64,000 nt of DNA from Erythrobacter ani. Its GTDB lineage: Bacteria > Pseudomonadota > Alphaproteobacteria > Sphingomonadales > Sphingomonadaceae. Each line of letters begins with the position of its first letter. Within the stretch, counting starts at the first letter, position 1. Under the pieces are notes generated by a model. It worked only from the letters and a program-made list of their open reading frames with translations, did no database searches and was not told the origin of the DNA. The translations under genes and the position numbers were made by a program. Below are positions 9,550 through 18,141 of the stretch, piece after piece. The DNA lies in the NCBI RefSeq assembly GCF_019204025.1, contig NZ_JAGSPB010000002.1, forward strand, positions 310,001 to 374,000. The letters are read 5' to 3'.

Positions 9550-9583
9550 GGTGGTTTCGCCTTGTCATGAATGCGCAGCGTGA

Positions 9584-11620
9584 TCATCGAACAACCTCAG
9601 ACGGAGCTCCCGATGGCCCGCGCGTGAATGGTTCGAAAGGTGTGCGGCGAGTGCGGTCGGCTTGCGGTATCTTCCCACGTTTGAGCAAGTGACGGCGGAT
9701 AGCGATGAGCATCAGCTCGTGAGTGATTTCGCAGCTACGTCCGGCAGCGAGAAATGCTGCCTCTAGCGCCGCAGTTTTGATGTCGCCGCCGGTCAGTTCA
9801 TATTCCCGCGCAAGCCGTTCGAAATCAATATCGCGGTGGAGCGGGGCATCGCTGGGTACGGCTTTTCGCCAGAGCTGTGCGCGGTGATCTGCGTCAGGCA
9901 ATGGAAATTCGACCACGAAGGGCAAACGACGCATGAACGCCGCATCGAGATTGCGGCTAAGATTGGTCGCGAGGATCACAATGCCCGGATGGTCTTCTAG
10001 CCGTTGCAGGAGATAGGCGCTCTCGATGTTGGCATAGCGATCATGGCTGTCGCGCACTTCGCTTCGCTTGCCAAATAGCGCGTCTGCCTCATCAAAGAAC
10101 AAGATCGCATTGTTCACGCCAGCAGCAGAGAAAATCCGTTCAAGGTTCTTCTCGGTCTCGCCAATGTATTTGCTGACCGTTGCGGACAGATCGATCCGCC
10201 ATAGTTCAAGACCAAGTTCGGCCGCAATTATTGCGGCACTTAAGGTTTTGCCTGTGCCCGAACCGCCGGAAAATAGCGCCGCAAGGCCGCAATTTCCACC
10301 GCGCCCGACCGCTCCAAAGCCCCACTGGTCAAATACTTGACCGCGCACAGTCACGGCGTTGGCAAAATCGCGCAGTTGGTCCATCGCGCCTGTCGGCAAC
10401 ACCAGATCATCCCAAGATGCATGTGCGGGGATCAATTGTGCGAGCCCCTGCAACTCCGGTGCGTTTTCAGTGCTGGCAGCGCGCAAGACATCAGCGGTCG
10501 TGCACGGAGCACCGCGAGTTTCGCAGGCCAAACGCTGCGCTGCACGGTCGATTGCCCCAGCAGATATGGCAAAGCGATCTGCAACTGTCTCAATAGTCTG
10601 GATCGGAGCAGTCACACCGTGACTGGCAAGCCCCATTTTCCAAAGCGCAATGCGTGCGCTGGTGTCGGGCAGGCTGAGATTGCGCCGCAAAACCAATCGG
10701 GGAGAGAACAATTCCGACCAACCCGATTTCGCTGGTGAGAGTACTGCCGCTGGCATGTCCGGCGGTAGACCATCTCGGATTGCCGGCCCCGGGGCGGTGG
10801 TTTCGACAAGCATCAGACAATTACTCAGCCGCGCGCAAAGGCTGGCCGCAGCAATCCTGTCTGCGCGCTCGACCGGAGATTGATGTGTCAGCAAGACCAG
10901 CCCGCGTCCTGCCTCGCGCGCCCATGTCGCCGCCGTAATAACACCATCACGGCCATCAGCAGTTATGAGTGTGATGGGGCCAGACAATCCGTGCGGTATC
11001 ACTGGCCCTGGGGGCGGACCAGCGATCAAATGCAGACCGCTGACAGGCATGCCGGGCTGCGCGAACCACCAATGCAACAAAACCTCCGACGGGCGCCGGC
11101 AGCGCAATAGCTCGGGCATATTCTCAGGGCCGGGCTGAACACGCTCAAGCAATCCCGATGCGACCAGCCCCCCCATTTCCGCAGGCATTGAAGGGGATAG
11201 CAATTCGCGAATACGCCCTCGCAATTCATGGTTGTCCGGCTCGCAGAACAGACGTTGCAGCAAATCCACGGTCGGCCATGGCCGTGCCAGGTCATTGTTC
11301 AGATAGGTGAAAAGCTGTGCGTAGCGTTGGTCTATTTCTGGAGCGAGCGCTGCCAGCAGCACTGCCCCACCGAGCGGGCAAATCCGCATAACTGGGGCGA
11401 TTTCAGCAAACGGAGCACTTAACGCATTGATGTCAAATTTGGTGAGTTGGCCTTCCGTTTTGCTCGGCTCGTTTAGAAGCGCATCGATCACATCGTCTTG
11501 ACTAGTGCGGGCCGAACCAGGGTCTTCACTATCGGGAAGCGGAAATCGTTCGCGCATCCGGTCGATTTCAGCCGCAATTGCATTTTCTAGGGCTGCTAGC
11601 GCGGCTGCAAACTGCCTCAT
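9584..11620 (-). CDS. AAA+ ATPase of the contractile injection system (Afp15-like)
   Basis: The 678-residue protein has a degenerate N-terminal half and a complete C-terminal AAA+ domain: Walker A GGSGTGKT (452-459), Walker B ILFFDEAD (506-513), sensor I ATN (551-553), paired arginines RR (564-565) and a helical lid (ELTGGDIKTAALEAAFLAA). The same architecture, one degenerate plus one active AAA module, is typical of the ATPase found in nearly every eCIS cluster (Afp15/PVC15). That protein is thought to help assembly or effector loading. It overlaps the upstream gene by ATGA (11617-11620) and sits directly before the effector genes, which fits a loading role. Confidence 0.9.
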   Translation of the reverse strand: MRQFAAALAALENAIAAEIDRMRERFPLPDSEDPGSARTSQDDVIDALLNEPSKTEGQLTKFDINALSAPFAEIAPVMRICPLGGAVLLAALAPEIDQRYAQLFTYLNNDLARPWPTVDLLQRLFCEPDNHELRGRIRELLSPSMPAEMGGLVASGLLERVQPGPENMPELLRCRRPSEVLLHWWFAQPGMPVSGLHLIAGPPPGPVIPHGLSGPITLITADGRDGVITAATWAREAGRGLVLLTHQSPVERADRIAAASLCARLSNCLMLVETTAPGPAIRDGLPPDMPAAVLSPAKSGWSELFSPRLVLRRNLSLPDTSARIALWKMGLASHGVTAPIQTIETVADRFAISAGAIDRAAQRLACETRGAPCTTADVLRAASTENAPELQGLAQLIPAHASWDDLVLPTGAMDQLRDFANAVTVRGQVFDQWGFGAVGRGGNCGLAALFSGGSGTGKTLSAAIIAAELGLELWRIDLSATVSKYIGETEKNLERIFSAAGVNNAILFFDEADALFGKRSEVRDSHDRYANIESAYLLQRLEDHPGIVILATNLSRNLDAAFMRRLPFVVEFPLPDADHRAQLWRKAVPSDAPLHRDIDFERLAREYELTGGDIKTAALEAAFLAAGRSCEITHELMLIAIRRHLLKRGKIPQADRTRRTPFEPFTRGPSGAPSEVVR

Positions 11621-13092
11621 TGTGCCCTCCTTAACGCCAACGATTGCCCTCCGAAAAGCGCCAACTCACGATCAGCGAGACAGGTCATTCCCAGCAGGAT
11701 ATCGAGCGGCGGTCGCTTCAATTCGATCGAGAGCGAGCCGTCGTAATCAATGATCAGGACGCCGCCAGCGCCCATTATGTTGGCGCGTAGGAATAGCGTT
11801 CCCGCTTGGGAAAAACCCGGTAGGCATTGCGCAAATTCGGACATGGCAGCTGCGCCAATCAGTTCCGAACTGGTTAATTTGGCCTCGGTCAGGCCTGCCC
11901 ATTGTTTGGCCGAAATGCGTTCAGACCATTCATCGAGCCAGTCTTCATCGACCTGCCGATCCACTCCAAACAGACGCAACCAAGCTTGATCGCCGGCCAG
12001 CGTAGTGGTGCCTGCTGCCGCCGATAGGATCGCTAGACGAACGCAGACTTCTGCATCAATGCCAGTTTCCGCGCTTGGCCAATCGCTAAGTTGATTTGGA
12101 AGTAGACGGTCGAGCACTGGAAGCAGCAGGACATAGCCGAGCAGGCTAGATTCGATCCTGAAAGACGATTGAGGCTGAGGCTCGACCTTAGCGGACTCGG
12201 CTTCAGCCAAGGCTTTGAGCAAGGTCGGCGGCAGGCCTATGACGCGGGACCTTTGTGTACCCGCTGCATTGGTAATTGCGCTTATCGCGTGTCGCCCGGC
12301 AGTTGAACCGCCTATGCCGAGTTGGTGACACCAGTCAATCAACGCCGAAGCATGGGCGAGCAAGCACACGCTATACAATACCTCGGTGCGCTGACCAAGA
12401 TCGCAGACCGCCGCAAGAACGGCAGTCGATGGAGCGAAACCACGCATTATCCGCTGCATCAATGCAGACGCGATGACTGCCCAAACCTCGCTCGAAACTT
12501 CTCCTTCTTTGCCCGGGTGAACAACCAACTCTTCCGCGGCAATCCCATGGAGGATTGTCAGCACATCTGCGTCATCCAAACGAAGGAAAAGCGTTTCCCG
12601 AGTCGCCTTGCTGCAGGCAGTCAGTATCAGGAGGGCGGTACTCCAATCGCGGCTTAGGAGCGTGCGCACCATCGAGCTCTCGGGCAGGTGGGTCAGGCCA
12701 TCGAACGCGTCAAACCACCAATCTTGGCCCGCGTTTCCCTGCATCCGTGAAGTGATATATGCTGCGGCATGCTGGGCATGATTGTCGAAAATCACGGCAC
12801 CCCGGCGGGTCGCGCAGACCTTCGCAATCCCTTCTGCCAGAGCATCAGCCAACTGCCGTGCAATGTCGCTAGCGCCATTTTCAACGTCGCAATGCAAATC
12901 AATCTCAAGTCGCCGGATCAGGAACAGTGGTGCATCGTCCTTGCACCCTTGCACCGCCGCTGAAACGTCATTGACAGCTTGCGTCAGGCGCGCCTCCACA
13001 TCGCGCGAAAGTTGATTTGCAGCGGAGCGATCATCAACGTCGGTCGCTTCAAGATCGAACTGCCAACTATCAATGGAAATCGCCGTGCTCAT
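11617..13092 (-). CDS. Putative CIS tape-measure-type protein (491 aa)
   Basis: The N-terminal 70 residues have an amphipathic segment followed by LIRRLEIDLHCD (about 58-69). The pattern of a long helix and then a R-x-D/E-x-L-E-x-D-L strand opens proteins annotated as contractile injection system tape measure proteins. The rest is helical, rich in Ala and Leu, with no catalytic motif and no signal peptide. Its position immediately before the AAA+ ATPase matches that of the tape measure in other eCIS loci. At 491 residues it is short for a length ruler. The call rests on N-terminal pattern and synteny; an assembly chaperone is the alternative. Confidence 0.5.
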   Translation of the reverse strand: MSTAISIDSWQFDLEATDVDDRSAANQLSRDVEARLTQAVNDVSAAVQGCKDDAPLFLIRRLEIDLHCDVENGASDIARQLADALAEGIAKVCATRRGAVIFDNHAQHAAAYITSRMQGNAGQDWWFDAFDGLTHLPESSMVRTLLSRDWSTALLILTACSKATRETLFLRLDDADVLTILHGIAAEELVVHPGKEGEVSSEVWAVIASALMQRIMRGFAPSTAVLAAVCDLGQRTEVLYSVCLLAHASALIDWCHQLGIGGSTAGRHAISAITNAAGTQRSRVIGLPPTLLKALAEAESAKVEPQPQSSFRIESSLLGYVLLLPVLDRLLPNQLSDWPSAETGIDAEVCVRLAILSAAAGTTTLAGDQAWLRLFGVDRQVDEDWLDEWSERISAKQWAGLTEAKLTSSELIGAAAMSEFAQCLPGFSQAGTLFLRANIMGAGGVLIIDYDGSLSIELKRPPLDILLGMTCLADRELALFGGQSLALRRAQ

Positions 13093-15926
13093 TCAGATGG
13101 ACCCGCGCAAAGTGCGGCAAGCTGTGCGACTTGGCGTTCAAGTGCGCATATGCGGCGCTCCTGCTGCGTGGCCAATTCAGCCAGTGCCGATCCGGGTTGA
13201 GCACCTTGCATTCCGACCGCGATTTTTGCAGTTCCCGGGTGTTCGACCAGCCACACTCGGCCTACCACGCGGGCGATGTCGTTTGCTGTTAACTTGTCAG
13301 CAGCGATAGCCCGGCCCGAGCCATCCTCTCGACCTGAAGGGACCACGAAATCGCCCGGCTCAGCCACTCCAACCATAGAGAGTTCAACCTGGCCGATAAG
13401 CGCCACCATCTCGCCCAATTCACTGTCGTCCAGTGGCGCATTGCCGACGACAACCGCTCGGTCGGTAGTGACCAGCAGAGCATCTGCTGAGCTTGTGTAG
13501 AGACTGATTTGGCCTTCTTTTACGCCGACTATGTTGCCTGGTCCGATGGCTTCCTGATCGGCGACCGGAAGGCATTCGGCAAAGTCAGCGCCACCGGATA
13601 CAAGCCGCAGGAAAGTTCCGCCATCGCCGGGATTGGCAGTGGTCGCGCTGCCCTGTTCGATGCGACCAATCGCGCCGGTGTTATCGAAGAATGTGATGAA
13701 ATTGTTGCTGTTGGTCGCTAAGCTCGATCCGAGGCGGAGCGCCAAGACATCGCCTCCGCTCGGTGCATTGTTCTCGATTAGCGCGATATGGTTCTCGGTC
13801 TGGCCGGCATTCCCTCCGATCGAACCGCGCACATGCAAGTGATTGTCGGGCTCTAGGCCGGACACGTTTATCCCGACCCGGTTTTCACGGACGGTGATTG
13901 CTGAGAAACCTGAATTGCGCAGCGAAGTTCGGCCTGTAGAATCTGAATATTCTAGGCTCGATCGAATGGCTCCGTTATCTGCGAAATCGAGCGCAGCAAA
14001 ACTCCCACCTACGATGTCCAGGCGAACACGCGGCGAACTTTTTTGGACATGGATTGCCGTAGATGGGGTGTCGGTTCCAACCCCCAGGTTGCCGCTGCTT
14101 GAAATGGCGCAGCGACTTGAGCTGGCGATATCGCCATGAATGCGCAGCCCACCCCCGTCTTCCTGCAATTCGAGCCGAGCGTTGGCTCCGCCGTCACGGG
14201 CTTGGATCGCCGCTGCGTCCAGCCTGAGTGCGAGAGTTGTGCCGGTGTCGCGGATGTCGATGCGGGCGTTGGGCGATTCCGTGCCGAGGCCTAGATCGCC
14301 TTGCGCGTCGATGGTTGCTTGGACAGTGTTATCGGTGCCGAAATGCAGCCGATTAAGGCTGTGATTGTAGCGCAGAAAGCCCGCTCGCGATTGCGCGCTG
14401 CTGGCTGTTCCATCGGCGAAATGGATGTTGCCCGTCGCATCCGACTCGCTGAGCAAAGTGATGCCAACGTTTGCAGTTGGATTCTGCACCACCAGGTCGT
14501 TCGCATCGACATGGGTCGTAACGGGCTCGTCCATGCGAATGCCGATATGACCGCTTGAAGTGATTGTGACTGAATTGGTCAAATCGTCATCGGCGCACAA
14601 CCGCAACCGGTCACCGTCTCCCTCGTAAAGGATGAACGCGTTTTCGGTAAGTGAGGGGAAGGCTTGGAAGCTGATCCGGGATTCGCTGCCGCTGTCAGTG
14701 TCAGTGGCGAGCGCCATGGTGACCCCGCCCGTCCGGCAGAAGGTCGCGTGGTTTGTGGTCAGGTCGCCCGGAATATCGATCCCGGCGGCCAGAACGCCAT
14801 CACTGCGGAGGATGAAATGTTCGGCCAGATCGCCATAGTCGGCAGCATTCCCAATGGTGAAACGATCAGCTCCGTCGCCGCTAGCACCAATGATAACTTG
14901 AAAATCCTGCCCCAAGTCGAGGTTGTTGGGGCTGATCGCTCGGCGTGCGTATAGCGGCACGTCATTGGCCTCATCGCCGTTTTCATCGCGCAATTCCAGC
15001 CGTGTCCCAAACAGCCGAACTTGGCCGGTAGCGCGCATATTGCCTTCAACCCAGACCAGTTCATTGCCGATCAAGCGACCGGTTGTGGCGGAAGAGTCGT
15101 CGCGATCGGGCTCTTCGCGCAGATCGTCGGTTCCGATTGCATCGGCGCTGCAAATGTCATCAGGGCTGTCGCCATCTTTGAACTGGGCAAAGCGATCGCG
15201 CAGACGGATTATGCCATCGGCGGCGAACACATCCTGTGTCACCGTGCCGGACATCCGGCGCCGGGTGCGGCTTTGGCGCAAGGCTTCATCGCTGCGGGCC
15301 TGAAGCGATCCGGGCAAACCAGAGAGCCAGTTTGCAACACCAAGCGGGATGAGCCACCGCGAGCGATCATCTGGGAAGTCCTGATGCGGTACGGAGGCAT
15401 CGCACATTAGCGGGGAAATATCGTTGAGCGAGCGCGCAACCAACCGCGCGTCTTCAACCGCGCTTCCAGCATAAGTGACCCCGCTCTGGCGATCCTGAAC
15501 GCTGGTGAAGCCGCCGACTTCGATCGCAAAACCTTCATTCACGCGGGCAAAAGCCTCATCAACGCCGCATGTTTCAAACCCTTGCCGCAGGCCGCGGAAG
15601 GGTTGCTCGTCATAGCGGATCCAGACTTCTTGATGACCGCTTGGAAGACCCGCAAACAGTTCCAGCGGCACTTGCACCGGGTTTAGCAAAGCGATGGTCC
15701 GACCATAGCCATCCCACGCAAAGCCGGGCAGGACGAACAGATCGACCCCGCCGCCGTCATCATTTGGCAGTTCTGCCAATTCCAGCCCGCTCGCGATGCC
15801 CCAACTGTGCCCCGCCAGCGCATGTTCGCGCGACCGTCGCCGCGCGTACGCGATCATTGACTCAAGATCGGCAGAGCCGAGATATTGGCCCTCAAAAAAG
15901 CTAGGTCGTTCGCTGCGGGTAGCCAT
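13089..15926 (-). CDS. Large fibre-like baseplate-attached protein, paralogue C (945 aa)
   Basis: Residues 8-50 (PSFFEGQYLGSADLESMIAY ... GIASGLEL) match the N-terminal module of the two upstream genes, suggesting the same docking site on the particle. The long middle part is built of repeated beta segments (for example LGLGTESPNARIDI, LGVGTDTPSTAIHV, VGINVSGLEPDNHLHV), the repeat style seen in phage tail fibres and spikes. Near the C-terminus follows a compact domain (DFAECLPVADQEAIGPGNIV), and the last 45 residues form a probable coiled coil (ALAELATQQERRICALERQV). A trimeric receptor-binding fibre is the likely role. The start ATG at 15926 has AGGAG nine bases upstream. Translation overlaps the tape-measure candidate by ATGA. 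Confidence 0.72.
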   Translation of the reverse strand: MATRSERPSFFEGQYLGSADLESMIAYARRRSREHALAGHSWGIASGLELAELPNDDGGGVDLFVLPGFAWDGYGRTIALLNPVQVPLELFAGLPSGHQEVWIRYDEQPFRGLRQGFETCGVDEAFARVNEGFAIEVGGFTSVQDRQSGVTYAGSAVEDARLVARSLNDISPLMCDASVPHQDFPDDRSRWLIPLGVANWLSGLPGSLQARSDEALRQSRTRRRMSGTVTQDVFAADGIIRLRDRFAQFKDGDSPDDICSADAIGTDDLREEPDRDDSSATTGRLIGNELVWVEGNMRATGQVRLFGTRLELRDENGDEANDVPLYARRAISPNNLDLGQDFQVIIGASGDGADRFTIGNAADYGDLAEHFILRSDGVLAAGIDIPGDLTTNHATFCRTGGVTMALATDTDSGSESRISFQAFPSLTENAFILYEGDGDRLRLCADDDLTNSVTITSSGHIGIRMDEPVTTHVDANDLVVQNPTANVGITLLSESDATGNIHFADGTASSAQSRAGFLRYNHSLNRLHFGTDNTVQATIDAQGDLGLGTESPNARIDIRDTGTTLALRLDAAAIQARDGGANARLELQEDGGGLRIHGDIASSSRCAISSSGNLGVGTDTPSTAIHVQKSSPRVRLDIVGGSFAALDFADNGAIRSSLEYSDSTGRTSLRNSGFSAITVRENRVGINVSGLEPDNHLHVRGSIGGNAGQTENHIALIENNAPSGGDVLALRLGSSLATNSNNFITFFDNTGAIGRIEQGSATTANPGDGGTFLRLVSGGADFAECLPVADQEAIGPGNIVGVKEGQISLYTSSADALLVTTDRAVVVGNAPLDDSELGEMVALIGQVELSMVGVAEPGDFVVPSGREDGSGRAIAADKLTANDIARVVGRVWLVEHPGTAKIAVGMQGAQPGSALAELATQQERRICALERQVAQLAALCAGPSE

Positions 15927-15959
15927 CGGCTTACTCCTGAATCTACTTTGGTTTGGCGC

Positions 15960-18107
15960 CTATGATTTGCGCGGTTTTTTGGCCGTTTTTCGCGCGATAG
16001 TTCGCTTCTTTGGGGCAGCAGCTGCGGTTTTGCGTTTGGCCGTTCCTGCAGGTGCACGTTCAGGCGCACTCGACGGCGGAGAAGCAGGTGGCGCTTCAGA
16101 GCTCACAGCAGAGGCTTGCGCTTTGAGCGCTTCGATATCTTTGGCCTGCGCCTCCATCGCTTTTCTTAAATTTGCGATATCGGCAATGGCCGTTGCAGCT
16201 TTGAGAGCGGTTTCTGCCTTCGTCGTTGCGTTTGCTTTCGCCGGCTTTGACATCGTAGCGGCTGCAAGACCGCCGAAACCTGCCAGTTCGGTCAACCCAC
16301 GCGGCGCGATTGCTTTGGCTGAACTGGACAGGCCACCGCGCACGACTTCAGCTAGCGAGCGCACCAATCCTGATCCAGCCAGCCGGGCTTCAACCGCTTC
16401 CTTGTCGTTTTCATCGAGCCCTTCAGGGGTAGCAATGGCTGGCCGCCGGAATGTGAGATCGAACAGATCAGCTCGGCTGAGCGGAGCGCGCTCGCCCTCG
16501 ATTGGGGCGGCCAGCATGGTGTTGAGCAGAGCGCTCATGAAGAAACCGCTTTTTTTGCCGCTAGGCTCCCATGTCAGGGAAATTGGCTGGGCCATGACCG
16601 GTTGCTCAGTGACAGGTTGTTCGCCGACAGGTTGGACATCATCGAAATTGCCGGACTCTTCCGTATTGATCGTGGCATCTGTTTGCTGGTCGAAATTGTC
16701 GTCGAAATTGAAATCGAGAATGCTGCAACATAGAGATTCGATGAATTCGCGCAGCATCCGTGCGAGCGGAATCCACCCGAACCAGTAGGACAAGGTTGGG
16801 AAGGTCAGGACATGCTCGCGCAGCGGTGTCCAATTGCACACTTTGATAACTTGACAGTCGCTCCCGCGCACCGTGACAACAGCCAGCGGCACGCGCGGAT
16901 CGCCCGGCGCAGGGCAGGGCGGCAGCATATTGGTGCAGATGCAATGTAGCAGCGCCTGAAAGGTCGGTTCGAGCATTGCCAAGACCGAAGATACCAAGCT
17001 CGATTGGAACTGCCCGATTGGCAATGAAGGGTCTGGACAGGGGATGGCTGAAAGCTTGGCGATTGATTCACAGTCGCTCCCACCCGAACGGGTCAGATAC
17101 GTTTTAAGACTGGATCTAACGCTGCAACACCAGCGGAACCATGCCTGCCGACTTTCAGCGGTAACGTCCTCAAGCTCACCTGGAGGACGGGGGATCGCAG
17201 CCTCGAGATCTTTTAGGCAGCAATAGATGCGGCGTGCCATCTCTCCCTCGAGATTGTCAAACAGTCCCGATAGACTGCTGATGAAGAACGCGTCGTCACC
17301 GTCGGTTGTGCTGTTTGGGTCACGCGGGCCGCCTGGATCTCCTGCTTGGGGCGGTTTGAACACGTCGTACCGATACGATTCGCACGTGACTGTCGGTTCG
17401 CAGCTGGTTTCTGCCCCGCGTCGCAAGCGCGGTTGGTTGGGTGTCGTTTGCGTTTGTGTTCCGGTCGCCTGCGCGCCTCCGCTGGCGCAACTGCAACCGG
17501 CAGAGCCGCATTTACCACCACAGCTTCCGCCACACGATCCGGTCGAGCAGGAGCAGGATTGCGCGCCAACCAATGGCGTCTTGGGCAGGCTGGGATATTC
17601 AGCATAACGAATGGCGAGGATCCACTCTTCCTCCACCTCATCGCATTGATCATGGTTCGCATAGGGGCGGCAATCGGGGCCATCATTGTTGCGGCAACGC
17701 GCGATGAGCGCGCAGATATCCACCGTGTCCGGCTCACACACCACAATGTCTTCGCCGCACGGCGAAAGCGCATAGCCGGGCGAGACGTTGACGTTGTCAC
17801 CGCATGGATCGCAGGAGGCGATCAGCCCGCAAACCACGCCTGATCCGTGCAGGTGGCGGTTATGCAGCTTGTGCTTTGCTGTCATATATTGATCAAGCCG
17901 GTTGAGGTCCTTCTCGGTCAGCAATTGACCCGCAAAGAAGCGTGGCCTGCAAAGGCATTCCAGCCCGCCGCAATCGGGGCAGGGCTGGCAGCTTGGATCC
18001 GGGCCATATTGCTTGGCCGGCACGCAGCCGCTTGCACCTGTGTCCGCGCTGTTCGCGGCCCAGCGAATGCCTGAACTGGCACCGGGGGTTTGAGTATCCT
18101 GAGGCAT
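15960..18107 (-). CDS. Fibre/anchor-like baseplate protein, paralogue B, Cys-rich (715 aa)
   Basis: Residues 55-95 (RPRFFAGQLLTEKDLNRLDQ, then HNRHLHGSGVVCGL) match the shared module of its two neighbours. It and paralogue A also share the following about 150 residues, including a C-x-E-S-Y-x-x-D-V segment. There are two cysteine clusters: C-x2-C-x2-C ... C-x-C at 40-53, and seven cysteines within 185-207. The C-terminal 40 residues are a Lys/Arg/Ala tail (KRKTAAAAPKKRTIARKTAK) resembling a nucleic-acid or lipopolysaccharide-binding tail. No signal peptide is seen. The start ATG at 18107 has AGGAGA upstream. It probably sits on the baseplate periphery; its precise function is unknown. Confidence 0.7.
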   Translation of the reverse strand: MPQDTQTPGASSGIRWAANSADTGASGCVPAKQYGPDPSCQPCPDCGGLECLCRPRFFAGQLLTEKDLNRLDQYMTAKHKLHNRHLHGSGVVCGLIASCDPCGDNVNVSPGYALSPCGEDIVVCEPDTVDICALIARCRNNDGPDCRPYANHDQCDEVEEEWILAIRYAEYPSLPKTPLVGAQSCSCSTGSCGGSCGGKCGSAGCSCASGGAQATGTQTQTTPNQPRLRRGAETSCEPTVTCESYRYDVFKPPQAGDPGGPRDPNSTTDGDDAFFISSLSGLFDNLEGEMARRIYCCLKDLEAAIPRPPGELEDVTAESRQAWFRWCCSVRSSLKTYLTRSGGSDCESIAKLSAIPCPDPSLPIGQFQSSLVSSVLAMLEPTFQALLHCICTNMLPPCPAPGDPRVPLAVVTVRGSDCQVIKVCNWTPLREHVLTFPTLSYWFGWIPLARMLREFIESLCCSILDFNFDDNFDQQTDATINTEESGNFDDVQPVGEQPVTEQPVMAQPISLTWEPSGKKSGFFMSALLNTMLAAPIEGERAPLSRADLFDLTFRRPAIATPEGLDENDKEAVEARLAGSGLVRSLAEVVRGGLSSSAKAIAPRGLTELAGFGGLAAATMSKPAKANATTKAETALKAATAIADIANLRKAMEAQAKDIEALKAQASAVSSEAPPASPPSSAPERAPAGTAKRKTAAAAPKKRTIARKTAKKPRKS

Positions 18108-18141
18108 GCGAAGTCTCCTGTTTGTGTCGCTGCCGGGCTTC

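Noticed and set aside
15796-16788. A 330-codon plus-strand open frame opposite the fibre paralogue B
   Set aside because: It spans the Lys/Ala-rich 3' end of the fibre gene in antisense; composition is Ser/Ala/Arg-biased with no motif.
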